NCBI GenBank assembly: GCA_031415015.1
Contig: JANOQT010000096.1
Coordinates: forward strand, 1 to 64,000
Length of the DNA stretch: 64,000 bases
Direction of reading: 5' to 3'
Source: JAUYQR01 sp031415015
GTDB lineage: Bacteria; Pseudomonadota; Alphaproteobacteria; Rhodobacterales; Rhodobacteraceae
The position numbers were made by a program, and so were the translations under genes. Below, one piece after another: positions 50,799 through 60,408 of the stretch. The notes under the pieces are model-generated. The model searched no databases and had not been told where the DNA came from. It worked only from the letters and a program-made list of their open reading frames with translations. The number at the start of each line of letters is the position of its first letter. The stretch's first letter is position 1.

Positions 50799-52298
50799 AT
50801 GAAAGAGATCGGTCACTGGATCAACGGGCGCGAAGTGATGGGCACCTCGGGGCGGTTCGCGGATGTGTTCAACCCCGCCACGGGCGAGGTGCAGGCGCGG
50901 GTGGCGCTGGCCTCCAAGGCCGAGCTTGACGCGGCGGCGGCGGATGCGGCGGTGGCGCAGGTAAAGTGGGGGGCCACCAACCCGCAACGCCGGGCGCGGG
51001 TGATGATGGAGTTTGTGCGGCTTCTGAACCGCGATATGGAAGTGCTGGCGCTGGCGCTGTCGGCGGAACACGGCAAGACGGTGCCGGATGCCAAGGGCGA
51101 CATCCAGCGCGGGCTGGAGGTGATGGAGTTCTGCATCGGCGCGCCGCAGATGTTGAAGGGCGAGTTTACCGATAGCGCCGGGCCGGGGATCGACATGTAT
51201 TCCATGCGCCAACCTGTTGGTGTTGCTGCCGGAATCACCCCGTTCAACTTTCCGGCGATGATCCCGTTGTGGAAGATGGGACCGGCGCTGGCCTGTGGCA
51301 ACGCGTTCATCCTGAAGCCGTCAGAGCGCGATCCTTCGGTGCCGATGATGCTGGCCGCGCTGATGCAGGAGGCGGGGCTGCCGGACGGCGTGTTGCAGGT
51401 GATCAACGGCGACAAGGAAAGCGTCGATGCGATCATCGACAGCCCGGTGATTGCGGCGATCGGCTTTGTGGGCTCCACCCCGATTGCGGAATACATCTAC
51501 GGGCGCGGCTGTTCGAACGGCAAGCGCGTGCAGTGTTTTGGCGGCGCCAAAAACCACATGATCATCATGCCCGACGCCGATCTGGATCAGGCGGCGGATG
51601 CGCTGGTGGGTGCGGGCTACGGCGCTGCGGGCGAGCGGTGCATGGCGATTTCCGTGGCGGTGCCGGTGGGCGATGAGACCGCCGACCGCCTGATCGAAAA
51701 GCTGATCCCGCGGATCGAGAAGTTGAAGGTCGGGCCGTATACTGCTGGAAACGATGTGGATTATGGCCCGGTCGTCACGGCGGCTGCCAAGGCAAACATC
51801 CTGCGGCTAGTGGACTCCGGCGTGGCGGCGGGGGCGAAACTGGTGGTCGACGGACGCGGCTTCAAATTGCAGGGCTATGAAGACGGCTTCTTTGTCGGGC
51901 CGCATCTGTTCGACCATGTGACCACGGATATGGAGATCTACCGGAAGGAAATTTTCGGGCCGGTGCTGTCCTGTGTCCGTGCCGGCACCTACGAAGAGGC
52001 GCTGAAGATGGCGATGGACCACGAATACGGCAACGGCACTGCGATCTACACCCGCGATGGCGACACAGCGCGCGATTTCGCCAACCGGGTCAATGTGGGG
52101 ATGATCGGGATCAACGTGCCAATCCCGGTGCCGCTGGCGTATCACACCTTCGGCGGCTGGAAGAAATCGTCCTTCGGCGATCTGAACCAGCACGGGCCGG
52201 ACAGCTTCCGCTTCTACACCCGGACCAAGACGATCACTGCGCGGTGGCCAAGCGGGATCAAGGAAGGCGCAAGCCTGAACTTCAGACAGATGGACTGA
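50799..52298 (+). CDS. mmsA: CoA-acylating methylmalonate-semialdehyde dehydrogenase
   Basis: A 499-residue aldehyde dehydrogenase that converts methylmalonate semialdehyde or malonate semialdehyde to propionyl-CoA or acetyl-CoA in valine, inositol and beta-alanine breakdown. The nucleophile is Cys281 in GERCMAISVAVPVG, the MmsA context. GGAGG precedes the ATG. The other valine genes are not here. Confidence 0.93.
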   Translation: MKEIGHWINGREVMGTSGRFADVFNPATGEVQARVALASKAELDAAAADAAVAQVKWGATNPQRRARVMMEFVRLLNRDMEVLALALSAEHGKTVPDAKGDIQRGLEVMEFCIGAPQMLKGEFTDSAGPGIDMYSMRQPVGVAAGITPFNFPAMIPLWKMGPALACGNAFILKPSERDPSVPMMLAALMQEAGLPDGVLQVINGDKESVDAIIDSPVIAAIGFVGSTPIAEYIYGRGCSNGKRVQCFGGAKNHMIIMPDADLDQAADALVGAGYGAAGERCMAISVAVPVGDETADRLIEKLIPRIEKLKVGPYTAGNDVDYGPVVTAAAKANILRLVDSGVAAGAKLVVDGRGFKLQGYEDGFFVGPHLFDHVTTDMEIYRKEIFGPVLSCVRAGTYEEALKMAMDHEYGNGTAIYTRDGDTARDFANRVNVGMIGINVPIPVPLAYHTFGGWKKSSFGDLNQHGPDSFRFYTRTKTITARWPSGIKEGASLNFRQMD

Positions 52299-52311
52299 GC
52301 CTTGCCACCTC

Positions 52312-52334
52312 GGCGGCGCGGGATGCGCGCCGCC
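52312..52334 (+). terminator. GC hairpin after mmsA
   Basis: Perfect 9-bp stem GGCGGCGCG/CGCGCCGCC with loop GGATG, 14 bases past the mmsA stop, followed by CTTGTT. A weak T-tract makes it a probable but not certain terminator. Confidence 0.5.
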
Positions 52335-52376
52335 CTTGTTCGTGCTAGCATGGGAGTGCCGGGGGTGCGGGGTCAC

Positions 52377-52718
52377 ATGCGCGGGCTGGTCTTTGCAGTT
52401 TTTTTGGGGGTCGGGACGGCCGGTGACGGCGCTGCGGACGCATGCGGATCACTGGTCCAATCCGTCTGCGGGACGGGCGATGCCGTGCAACCGCGCCGGG
52501 TTCTGAAGGTTGAAACACGACCGCCGGAATTTGCAAAGGGCGACCGGTTTCCGGTCGAGGTCCAGTCCGTGCTGATGAACCCCACCCGTTACCGGCTTCC
52601 CCGGGTCAACGGTCCCTGGCGCTATTATGCGAAGGATGGCGTCGTCTACCGGGTCGAGGTTGCAACCGCGACGGTGCTGGAAGTGATCAACGATAACCGC
52701 ACCTGGCAGCTGCGCTGA
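52377..52718 (+). CDS. Hypothetical secreted protein, faintly RcnB-like
   Basis: A 113-residue protein with a short signal-like N-terminus (MRGLVFAVFLGVGTAGDGAA), two cysteines (ACGSLVQSVCG), and a C-terminal block (RFPVEVQSVLMNPTRYRLPR, GVVYRVEVATATVLEVI) that resembles the RcnB-type periplasmic fold pattern only loosely. An ATG at 52350 is an alternative start. The function is unknown. Confidence 0.55.
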   Translation: MRGLVFAVFLGVGTAGDGAADACGSLVQSVCGTGDAVQPRRVLKVETRPPEFAKGDRFPVEVQSVLMNPTRYRLPRVNGPWRYYAKDGVVYRVEVATATVLEVINDNRTWQLR

Positions 52719-52733
52719 CAATCCCTGCACGAA

Positions 52734-52747
52734 TTGACTCAGGTCAA
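52734..52747 (+). promoter_or_regulatory. Candidate FNR/FnrL box before the DUF2892 gene
   Basis: TTGACTCAGGTCAA has the form TTGAC-N4-GTCAA, the same half-sites as the box before ccmE. It lies 78 bases before the ATG at 52825, a usual distance for activation. Confidence 0.5.
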
Positions 52748-52824
52748 GGACATCCCGTCGGATTTTCCGCATCTTTCCAGTCGAGACGGTGTGAGACCGT
52801 CGATCCGCAGACAGGAGAAGCGTC

Positions 52825-53034
52825 ATGTTCATCGTCAATGAAGGTACTCTTGATCGCCTTGTCAGGATCGTCATTGGAGTGGCGCTCCTGGCTTGGTTCT
52901 TTCTGGATCAGGGTCAGGGGTTTTGGCATTATGCCAAGCTGATCGGCGTGCTGCCGCTGCTGACCGGCATCGTCGGCAGCTGCCCGCTCTACTCGGTGCT
53001 GGGAGTGTCAACCTGCCCGATGAAGAAGGCCTGA
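52825..53034 (+). CDS. DUF2892 inner-membrane protein
   Basis: A 69-residue protein of the DUF2892 (YgaP-TM-like) family: NEGTLDRLVRIVIGVALLAW forms helix one and GVLPLLTGIVGSCPLYSVLG helix two with a conserved Cys-Pro. Such domains accompany rhodaneses and sulfur or redox functions. An AGGAG site lies 7 bases before the ATG. It stands alone and may respond to low oxygen through the upstream box. Confidence 0.82.
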   Translation: MFIVNEGTLDRLVRIVIGVALLAWFFLDQGQGFWHYAKLIGVLPLLTGIVGSCPLYSVLGVSTCPMKKA

Positions 53035-53062
53035 GATCGTTATGCTCAGCGCAGGCGGCGGG

Positions 53063-55918
53063 CTATTCCGCCGCCATTTTCCGGGGCTTCAGCATATCCT
53101 TCAGGTAACGCCCGGTGTGACTGGCCGCGTTTCTGGCGATGGCTTCAGGTGTGCCGGTGGCCACAATCTCGCCACCGCCATCGCCGCCTTCGGGACCGAT
53201 GTCGATCACCCAATCGGCGGTTTTCACCACGTCGAGGTTGTGTTCGATGACCACAACCGTGTTGCCCTGATCGACCAGAGAATGCAGCACTTCCAGCAAC
53301 TTGCGGACGTCTTCGAAGTGCAGGCCGGTGGTCGGTTCATCGAGGATATAGAGCGTGCGGCCCGTGGCGCGGCGGCTGAGTTCCTTTGACAGCTTGACCC
53401 TTTGCGCCTCGCCGCCTGACAGCGTGGTCGCCTGCTGGCCAACCTTGATGTAGCCAAGGCCGACCTCGCACAGCGCATCCATTTTTTCACGGATCGCGGG
53501 GACGGCCTGAAAGAAGTCTTTGGCGTCTTCACATGTCATATCAAGAACGTCGGCTATGCTTTTGTTTTTGAACTTAACTTCCAGAGTCTCACGGTTGTAG
53601 CGCTTGCCCTTGCACGTCTCGCAGGTCACGTACACATCGGGCAGGAAGTTCATCTCGATCTTCAACACACCGTCGCCCTGACACGCCTCACACCGCCCGC
53701 CCTTGACGTTAAAGCTGAACCGGCCGGGCTGATAGCCGCGCGCCTTGGCTTCGGGCAGTCCGGCGAACCAGTCGCGGATCGGGGTGAAGGCGCCGGTGTA
53801 GGTGGCGGGGTTTGACCGCGGGGTGCGGCCAATGGCGCGTTGGTCGATGTCGATGACTTTATCAAGGAATTCAAAGCCCTTGATCGTTTCGCAGGGCGCA
53901 GGCGTTTCATGCGCGCCGTTCAGGCGGGTGGCGGCGGTCTTGAACAGCGTCTCGATCGTCAGGGTGGATTTGCCGCCGCCCGACACACCGGTGACGCAGA
54001 CGAACATGCCCAGGGGAAACTCGGCGGTGACGTTTTTCAGGTTGTTGCCGGTGGCCCCCACGACGGTCAGCTTCTTGCCCGACCCCTTGCGCCGCACCTT
54101 CGGTACCGCAATCTCGCGTGCGCCAGAGAGGTATTGGCCGGTCAGACTGGCCGGATCGGCGGCCACTTCCGCCGGGGTGCCGCGGCTGACCACCATGCCG
54201 CCATGAATGCCCGCCCCCGGGCCCATGTCGAAGACATAATCCGCCTCGCGGATCGCGTCTTCGTCGTGTTCGACGACCAGCACCGTATTGCCCGCATCGC
54301 GCAGGTTTTTCAGCGTGGTCAGCAGGCGGTCATTGTCGCGCTGGTGCAGCCCGATGGAGGGTTCGTCGAGCACATAGAGCACCCCGGTCAAGCCGGAGCC
54401 GATCTGGCTGGCGAGGCGGATGCGTTGCGATTCGCCCCCTGACAGCGTACCGGCATTGCGGCTCATCGTCAGGTAGTTCAGGCCAACATTCACAAGGAAT
54501 CCAAGGCGTTCACGGATTTCCTTGAGGATGGCTTTGGCGATTTCGTTCTTTTGCTGACCCAGCGTGCCGGGCACAGTGGCGATCCAGTCATAAGCCTCAG
54601 TGATCGACATGCGGACCACCTGGCCGACGTGGACACCGGCGATCTTCACCGCCAACGCCTCAGGTTTCAGGCGGTACCCCTGGCACGACCCACAGGCGCG
54701 GTTGTTCTGGAACCGCTCCATCTCTTCACGGCTCCAGGTAGAATCGGTCTCGCGGTAGCGGCGTTCCATATTGGGGATGACGCCTTCGAAGACGCGCTTG
54801 ACCTGATAGACGCGGCCGCCTTCGTCATAGCGAAACTCGATCTCTTCGCCGCCGGAACCGCGCAGGAATACCTCTTTCACCGTGCCCGGCAGGTCGCGCC
54901 ATTTGGTTTTCTTGTCAAAGGCATAGTGCTTGGCAATCGCCTCGACCGTCTGGGTGAAGTAGGGGGATTTCGACTTTGACCATGGAGCAATAGCGCCTTG
55001 CAGCAGGGCAAGGTTCTGGTCGGGCACGACAAGACGCTCGTCAAAGAACAGCTCCACCCCAAGGCCGTCGCAGACCGGGCAAGCGCCGAAGGGCGCGTTG
55101 AAGGAGAACAGGCGGGGCTCGATCTCGGCGATGGTGAAGCCACTGACGGGACAGGCGAATTTCTCGGAATAGGTGGTGCGGGGCGGCTCATCGCCTTCGG
55201 CAAGTTCGATCACCGCAATGCCATCGGCGAGGTTCAGGGCGGTGCGGAAGCTGTCGGCAAGCCGCGTCTCGATGCCTTCCTTGACCACGATCCGGTCAAC
55301 CACCACGTCGATGTTATGGCGAAATTTCTTGTCGAGCGTTGGTGGGTCTTCCAGCTCGTGGAAGGTGCCGTTGACCTTGACGCGCTGGAAACCCTGTTTG
55401 CGCAGGTCGAGGAATTCCTTTTTGTACTCGCCCTTACGGTCGCGGATGATCGGGGCCAGCAGATAGGCGCGGGTGCCTTCGGGCATCGCCATCACCGCAT
55501 CAACCATGTCCTGCACCTGCATCGCGGTGATCGGCAGGCCGGTGGCGGGGCTGAACGGGGTGCCGACGCGGGCGAACAACAGGCGGAGGTAGTCGTAGAT
55601 TTCGGTGACGGTGCCGACGGTGGAGCGGGGGTTTTTCGAGGTGGTCTTCTGTTCGATAGAGATGGCGGGGCTGAGGCCAGAGATGTGGTCCACATCCGGT
55701 TTGCCCATCATATCAAGAAATTGCCGGGCATAGGCGCTGAGCGATTCCACATAGCGGCGCTGGCCTTCGGCGTAGATCGTGTCGAACGCCAACGAGGATT
55801 TGCCGGACCCCGACAGCCCGGTGATCACCACCAGCTGATCGCGCGGGATGCTGACATCCACGCCCTTCAGGTTATGCTCGCGCGCGCCACGCACTTCGAT
55901 GAATTTCTGCTCGGCCAT
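53063..55918 (-). CDS. uvrA: Excinuclease ABC subunit A
   Basis: A 951-residue UvrA, the damage sensor of nucleotide excision repair. Two ABC ATPase modules: Walker A GLSGSGKSSLAF near residue 35 and GVSGGGKSTL in the second half; signature LSGGESQRIRLA and LSGGEAQRVKLS. A C-terminal zinc module (RCEACQGDG, CETCKGKRYN) is intact. A LexA-type GAAC-N7-GAAC box lies 64 bases upstream, so SOS control is likely. Confidence 0.96.
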   Translation of the reverse strand: MAEQKFIEVRGAREHNLKGVDVSIPRDQLVVITGLSGSGKSSLAFDTIYAEGQRRYVESLSAYARQFLDMMGKPDVDHISGLSPAISIEQKTTSKNPRSTVGTVTEIYDYLRLLFARVGTPFSPATGLPITAMQVQDMVDAVMAMPEGTRAYLLAPIIRDRKGEYKKEFLDLRKQGFQRVKVNGTFHELEDPPTLDKKFRHNIDVVVDRIVVKEGIETRLADSFRTALNLADGIAVIELAEGDEPPRTTYSEKFACPVSGFTIAEIEPRLFSFNAPFGACPVCDGLGVELFFDERLVVPDQNLALLQGAIAPWSKSKSPYFTQTVEAIAKHYAFDKKTKWRDLPGTVKEVFLRGSGGEEIEFRYDEGGRVYQVKRVFEGVIPNMERRYRETDSTWSREEMERFQNNRACGSCQGYRLKPEALAVKIAGVHVGQVVRMSITEAYDWIATVPGTLGQQKNEIAKAILKEIRERLGFLVNVGLNYLTMSRNAGTLSGGESQRIRLASQIGSGLTGVLYVLDEPSIGLHQRDNDRLLTTLKNLRDAGNTVLVVEHDEDAIREADYVFDMGPGAGIHGGMVVSRGTPAEVAADPASLTGQYLSGAREIAVPKVRRKGSGKKLTVVGATGNNLKNVTAEFPLGMFVCVTGVSGGGKSTLTIETLFKTAATRLNGAHETPAPCETIKGFEFLDKVIDIDQRAIGRTPRSNPATYTGAFTPIRDWFAGLPEAKARGYQPGRFSFNVKGGRCEACQGDGVLKIEMNFLPDVYVTCETCKGKRYNRETLEVKFKNKSIADVLDMTCEDAKDFFQAVPAIREKMDALCEVGLGYIKVGQQATTLSGGEAQRVKLSKELSRRATGRTLYILDEPTTGLHFEDVRKLLEVLHSLVDQGNTVVVIEHNLDVVKTADWVIDIGPEGGDGGGEIVATGTPEAIARNAASHTGRYLKDMLKPRKMAAE

Positions 55919-55981
55919 GGTTAACCCCGGTTGACCGGCAAGACATAGGGCGGTTTAACTGAGTCTCCAACCGGAAATTGT

Positions 55982-55996
55982 GAACGAACTGTGAAC
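55982..55996 (-). promoter_or_regulatory. LexA (SOS) box of uvrA
   Basis: GAACGAACTGTGAAC (GTTC-N7-GTTC on the uvrA strand) exactly matches the alphaproteobacterial LexA box, which was first described for Rhodobacter uvrA and recA. It lies 64-78 bases before the uvrA start. Confidence 0.75.
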
Positions 55997-56014
55997 AAAG
56001 CGCGGGTTTGTCGG

Positions 56015-57163
56015 TTATCCCCGACGACGCGCCTGCAGTCGGTGCACGACAATGCCAAGGCCACACAGCGCCGCCGCGGCAAGCGCAAGTCCGGGGGGGC
56101 CAGCGGCGGCCAGCAGCGCCGCCAACACAGGCGTCCCGGTGGTGGTGCCAAGGTTGCCAAGCTGGGCCACGGCCCCGGCGGCACGGGCGCGGTCTTGGGC
56201 CGTCGCGTTCAACTCGGGGATCGCGGCAAAGCTGGCACCTTGCACGATGCCAAGCGCGGCCGAGAGCAGGAAGCCGGCAGCGACCATGCCGGCGCCATAG
56301 CCCCAGAAGACCCAGAGCAGGAGGAAACCGGGGATCGCGGCGGCGTAGCCCCATTGCACCAGTCTGACGGCCGAAATGTGGTTCAGCAGGCGAACGCCGA
56401 GGGTCAGCGACACGATGATCGAGGCGAGCGGCATTCCGGCGGCAATCAGGGCGCGGTGGGTGACCGGGGTTTCGGGCGGCAGCAGGGTCAGGATGGCGAC
56501 GTAAAGGAAGGTGTAGCAGCAGAACCCCATCGCGGGGGCTGCAAGGCGCGGTGAGGCATAGATTTCGGCGTGTTGCGCAAGGAGGTTGGTCAGCGGTGCG
56601 GGGGCGGCTTTCGGGTCGGGCGGCAGGGTCAGGGCAAGGATGATCGCCAGAGCGGTCATGAATGCAGTGTGACCAAGGAACAGGCCGGTCGGCGTTGCTA
56701 TCGGGCCGATCAGCGCAAGGACGGTGTAGGTGACGCCGAAAAAGCTTGACCACAGGGTCATGGCGAGCGGGCGTTTCGCCTCGGGTGCCAGCGCCGCGAT
56801 CATGGTGGGGCCGACGACGACGATGGCCAGATGCGAGACGCCTTCAACGATGCGCGAGGCGAGCATGAACGGATAGGCAGGCATCAGCGCTTGCAGCGCC
56901 GACATCGCGGCCCCGGCGGCCAATGCGGCGACAATGGCACGACGCGGGCCGATGCGGGCGACCAACAGGCCAGCGGTGGTGCCGAATATCAGCCCGACCA
57001 GCCCGACGATAGAGACGACAAGGCCAAGCGCCACCTCGCCCTGCCCGCCATAGGTCGTGCGGAGGCTGTCGTAGAGGATCGAGATTTTGCCGAATTGCGC
57101 GGCGGCCCCAAGACCGGCGCACCAGAGAAGCAGCACGATTGCCATGGGGGGTAGGTTGCGCAT
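56015..57163 (-). CDS. MFS transporter (CynX/NarK-like)
   Basis: A 382-residue major facilitator with about 12 hydrophobic helices. The loop 2-3 motif is GLLVARIGPRRAIV. The substrate cannot be read from the sequence. The start is ATG 57163, although a second Met seven residues in (MAIVLLLWCAG) is possible; neither has a close Shine-Dalgarno. Its 3' end is 96 bases before uvrA. Confidence 0.8.
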   Translation of the reverse strand: MRNLPPMAIVLLLWCAGLGAAAQFGKISILYDSLRTTYGGQGEVALGLVVSIVGLVGLIFGTTAGLLVARIGPRRAIVAALAAGAAMSALQALMPAYPFMLASRIVEGVSHLAIVVVGPTMIAALAPEAKRPLAMTLWSSFFGVTYTVLALIGPIATPTGLFLGHTAFMTALAIILALTLPPDPKAAPAPLTNLLAQHAEIYASPRLAAPAMGFCCYTFLYVAILTLLPPETPVTHRALIAAGMPLASIIVSLTLGVRLLNHISAVRLVQWGYAAAIPGFLLLWVFWGYGAGMVAAGFLLSAALGIVQGASFAAIPELNATAQDRARAAGAVAQLGNLGTTTGTPVLAALLAAAGPPGLALAAAALCGLGIVVHRLQARRRG

Positions 57164-57247
57164 GGCGGATTGGTAGCCTTTCAGGTCGCGCTGTGCCAGC
57201 AGCTAACCGCAGAATCCGGCAGGAGTATTTGCGGCAGGCAAACCGTT

Positions 57248-57808
57248 TCAGATCGGCTTTTGCCCCATGGCCCAGGCGACGAGGGGGAAAGCCGGATCGT
57301 TGGTCAGATCATCCTCGTCGGTGGCTTCGGGCGGCCACGGGGTTTCCAGATTGCGCAGTGCTGCGGCGCGGTTGCCCCATTGGTCGGCGCGGACCGAGCC
57401 CGCGTCAAAGCCCGCCTCGATCAGCAGGTTGCGCAAACCGCGCGCCGACCACCGGGTGCAATCGACGGGGACCGCGTGATAGGGGATGAAGAACGGCACC
57501 GCCAACCAGAACCAGCCGCCCTTGCGCAGCATTTTCAGCACGTTGCGAGTGGCGGCATAGGGCCGGTCGATATGTTCCCAGACCTGATTGGCCAAGACCA
57601 GATCGAACTTCAGCGCCTTGCCTTGCGGGTCAAGGAAGGGCCCGGCGCAGGGGTCGAATTCGGGGAAATAGAAGCTTTTATAGCTGTTGAACCGCATCCC
57701 CTTGCCCCAGCCGCCCGAGATTTCCGCCACATCCAGCGATTTCGGCACCAGCGCCTGCAGCCAGTCACGGCTGGCCTTCTGCATAACGATCCGGTTCAGA
57801 GAGGGCAT
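57248..57808 (-). CDS. SAM-dependent methyltransferase
   Basis: A 186-residue class I methyltransferase-like protein. Motifs: AEISGGWGKGM (glycine-poor motif I), FDLVLANQVWEHIDRPY and NVLKMLRKGGWFWLAVPFF. The start is unsure: ATG 57808 lacks a ribosome site, and the frame is open to 57928. The acceptor is unknown. Confidence 0.72.
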   Translation of the reverse strand: MPSLNRIVMQKASRDWLQALVPKSLDVAEISGGWGKGMRFNSYKSFYFPEFDPCAGPFLDPQGKALKFDLVLANQVWEHIDRPYAATRNVLKMLRKGGWFWLAVPFFIPYHAVPVDCTRWSARGLRNLLIEAGFDAGSVRADQWGNRAAALRNLETPWPPEATDEDDLTNDPAFPLVAWAMGQKPI

Positions 57809-58037
57809 GTTTTCACGTGTCGGACCATCCTCGATTTCCAGGCAGCAGGCGACAACCCGTTCCAGAACTGATGCGAATGCCTTGGGCGTTGAGCAGGAGT
57901 TTGCGCAGTTCCCCGGCCTGCCGCCCAACTAACGCCATAGTTTCAGCCGATTCAACGGCGTAAATCTTTTGGGTGCCGCACGGACGGCTGCCCTTTGGGA
58001 TTGGTGTCAAAGCAGTACCCCGGGCATTGGGATCAGA

Positions 58038-58931
58038 ATGGACGTATTCGCCGCAGTTTCGGATTTCGTCGGATGGTTCACCGGGCCGAGACGCCTGTTC
58101 ATTGCGGCCGGTCTGGTGGCGGTCGGATTTTTCGTGTTCCGGATGCGGAATGAACTGAGCCGGAGCGCGATTGAGAACACGTCGGTCACGGTGGTCTTTT
58201 ACGTGGTCAATCTGCTGACGGCCTTGCTGTTCTACCACGATCTGAATGTCTTTGCGCAATCCGCCTATGACGCGCTTGGCATCCCAAGACTTGGCCCTGA
58301 TTTCTGGGCTGGGCATCTGGTCTGGCTTGGGGCGGTCCTCGCCATCGTGGCGAGGGATTTTTGCGATTACCTGATCCACCGGATCATGCATACCCGCTGG
58401 TTCTGGCCGACCCATGTGGCGCATCACACGGATACGCACGTGAACGCCTTTACCACCTTTCGGGTGCATATCTTCGAATCGGTGCTGATGTCACTGACCT
58501 ACATCGTCATCCTGACCTGGATGCAGCTGCCACAGCTGATCCCCGTGATGGCCTTTGTGCTGTTCACCCATAACCTCTATGTCCACATGGATCTGGATTG
58601 GGATCACGGGCCGTTCAAGTATCTGTTGGCGTCGCCAAGGTTTCATCGCTGGCACCATGCGGATACGCCCGAAGCTTATGGCAAAAACCTTGCGAACCTG
58701 ATGCCGGTCTACGACGTGATCTTCGGCACATATTATCAGCCCGGACCTTGCCGGGAGAAAATGGGCGCATTGGCCAGCGGGCTGGAGGACAAGAACCCGA
58801 TCGCCATGTGGTTCTATCCGTTTTGGGAATGGGGTCGTCTGATCCGGGACGCCTACCGCAAACACGGCGTGGCGCAGACCGGGCAGCGCGGCACCGGGCG
58901 GGCGGAGTATGACCCGCCGCCCGGCGAATAG
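58038..58931 (+). CDS. Sterol desaturase / fatty acid hydroxylase family protein
   Basis: A 297-residue membrane di-iron enzyme. Histidine boxes: HRIMH, HVAHHTDTHVN and HRWHHAD, with H..H near NLYVHMD. Several hydrophobic helices flank them. Bacterial relatives hydroxylate or desaturate lipids or carotenoids; the substrate here is open. It ends 4 bases before the convergent lpdA stop. Confidence 0.87.
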   Translation: MDVFAAVSDFVGWFTGPRRLFIAAGLVAVGFFVFRMRNELSRSAIENTSVTVVFYVVNLLTALLFYHDLNVFAQSAYDALGIPRLGPDFWAGHLVWLGAVLAIVARDFCDYLIHRIMHTRWFWPTHVAHHTDTHVNAFTTFRVHIFESVLMSLTYIVILTWMQLPQLIPVMAFVLFTHNLYVHMDLDWDHGPFKYLLASPRFHRWHHADTPEAYGKNLANLMPVYDVIFGTYYQPGPCREKMGALASGLEDKNPIAMWFYPFWEWGRLIRDAYRKHGVAQTGQRGTGRAEYDPPPGE

Positions 58932-58935
58932 CGCC

Positions 58936-60333
58936 TTACATGTGCAGCGCGCGGCCGTAGGCATCAAGCACGGATTCGTGCATCATCTCTGACAGGGTGG
59001 GGTGCGGGAAGACGGTGTTCATCAGGTCTTCCTCGGTCGTCTCCAAGGTGCGCGCGACGACGTAGCCCTGGATCAGTTCGGTGACTTCGGCGCCGATCAT
59101 GTGGGCGCCCAGCATCTCGCCGGTTTTGGCGTCGAAGATGGTCTTGATCATGCCTTCCGCCTCGCCCAAGGCAATCGCCTTGCCGTTGCCGATAAAGGGG
59201 AAGCGGCCGACTTTCAGGGTGTAACCGGCGGCCTTGGCCTTTTCTTCGGTCAAGCCGACGCTGGCGATCTGCGGCTGGCAATAGGTGCAGCCGGCAATCG
59301 AATTGGGCTTGATCGGGTGCGGGTGTTTGCCGGCGATCAGTTCGGCCACCATGACGCCCTCGTGGCTGGCCTTGTGGGCAAGCCACGGTGCCCCGGCGAT
59401 GTCGCCGATGGCGTAAAGGCCGTCGACGCCGGTGCGGCAGAATTCGTCGGTCACGACATGGGTGCGGTCGATCTTGACGCCGAGGGCTTCAAGCCCAAGG
59501 TTTTCGACGTTGCCAACAATGCCGACAGCGCTGATCACTGTGTCAAAGTCTTGCGTGGTGGTCTTGCCGTCCTGTTCGATATGCGCGGTGACACCCTGCC
59601 CCGGCTTGCGGTCCAGTTTCTTGACCGCCGCCTTTTCGAGGATCTTCATCCCCTGCTTCAGGAAGGACTTCTTGGCGAAGGCCGAGATTTCGGCGTCTTC
59701 GACCGGCAGGATGCGGTCCATCACCTCGACCACGGTGGTATCCGCGCCGAGGGTGTTGAAGAACGAGGCAAACTCGATGCCGATGGCACCCGAGCCGATC
59801 ACCAGCAGCCGCTTGGGCATCCGCGAGGCCACCAGCGCGTGCTTGTAGGACCACACCAGATCGCCGTCCGCCTCCAGCCCCGGCAGTTCGCGGGCGCGGG
59901 CCCCGGTGGCGAGGACGATGGATTTGGCGGTGAGGGTTTCCGTGCCCTTGTCAGTCTTTACCGACACGGTGCCCTTGGCGGGCAGCGTGGCCGCACCCAT
60001 GAAGACGGTGACCTTGTTCTTTTTCATCAGGTGGCCGATGCCGCCGGACAGTTGTTTCGCCACCCCGCGCGAACGGGCGACGACGGCGGGCAGGTCGTAA
60101 CTGATGCCGGTGGCACCAAGGCCGAATTCCTTGGCCCGGTGCATCAGGTGGAACACCTCGGCACTGCGCAGCATCGCCTTGGTCGGGATGCAGCCCCAGT
60201 TCAGGCAGATGCCGCCCAGATGCTCACGTTCCACGATGGCAACCTTCAGACCAAGCTGGCTGGCCCGGATGGCCGCAACATAGCCCCCCGGTCCGGCACC
60301 GACCACGATCACGTCAAAGCTTTGGGCTGCCAT
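58936..60333 (-). CDS. lpdA: Dihydrolipoyl dehydrogenase (E3)
   Basis: A 465-residue flavoprotein disulfide reductase. FAD site VVGAGPGGYVAAI, redox pair Cys43/Cys48 in GGICLNWGCIPTK, NAD site VIGSGAIGIEFASF, and C-terminal HPTLSEMMHE with the catalytic His-Glu. The NWGC form is typical of pyruvate dehydrogenase E3 in alphaproteobacteria, though the other PDH genes are not here. GGGAG lies before the ATG; the AT-rich 60334-60408 stretch holds its promoter. Confidence 0.93.
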   Translation of the reverse strand: MAAQSFDVIVVGAGPGGYVAAIRASQLGLKVAIVEREHLGGICLNWGCIPTKAMLRSAEVFHLMHRAKEFGLGATGISYDLPAVVARSRGVAKQLSGGIGHLMKKNKVTVFMGAATLPAKGTVSVKTDKGTETLTAKSIVLATGARARELPGLEADGDLVWSYKHALVASRMPKRLLVIGSGAIGIEFASFFNTLGADTTVVEVMDRILPVEDAEISAFAKKSFLKQGMKILEKAAVKKLDRKPGQGVTAHIEQDGKTTTQDFDTVISAVGIVGNVENLGLEALGVKIDRTHVVTDEFCRTGVDGLYAIGDIAGAPWLAHKASHEGVMVAELIAGKHPHPIKPNSIAGCTYCQPQIASVGLTEEKAKAAGYTLKVGRFPFIGNGKAIALGEAEGMIKTIFDAKTGEMLGAHMIGAEVTELIQGYVVARTLETTEEDLMNTVFPHPTLSEMMHESVLDAYGRALHM

Positions 60334-60408
60334 CTTTCACTCCCTTAGAAAAGTAGTTTGCCATTAAACTATTTTAATTTGCAGAGCAACGCAGCCATTG
60401 CCGGGGCC

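Noticed and set aside
60361..60376. Possible CtrA site TTAA-N6-TTAA before lpdA
   Set aside because: The CtrA consensus needs a 7-base spacer, and the stretch is simply AT-rich promoter sequence.
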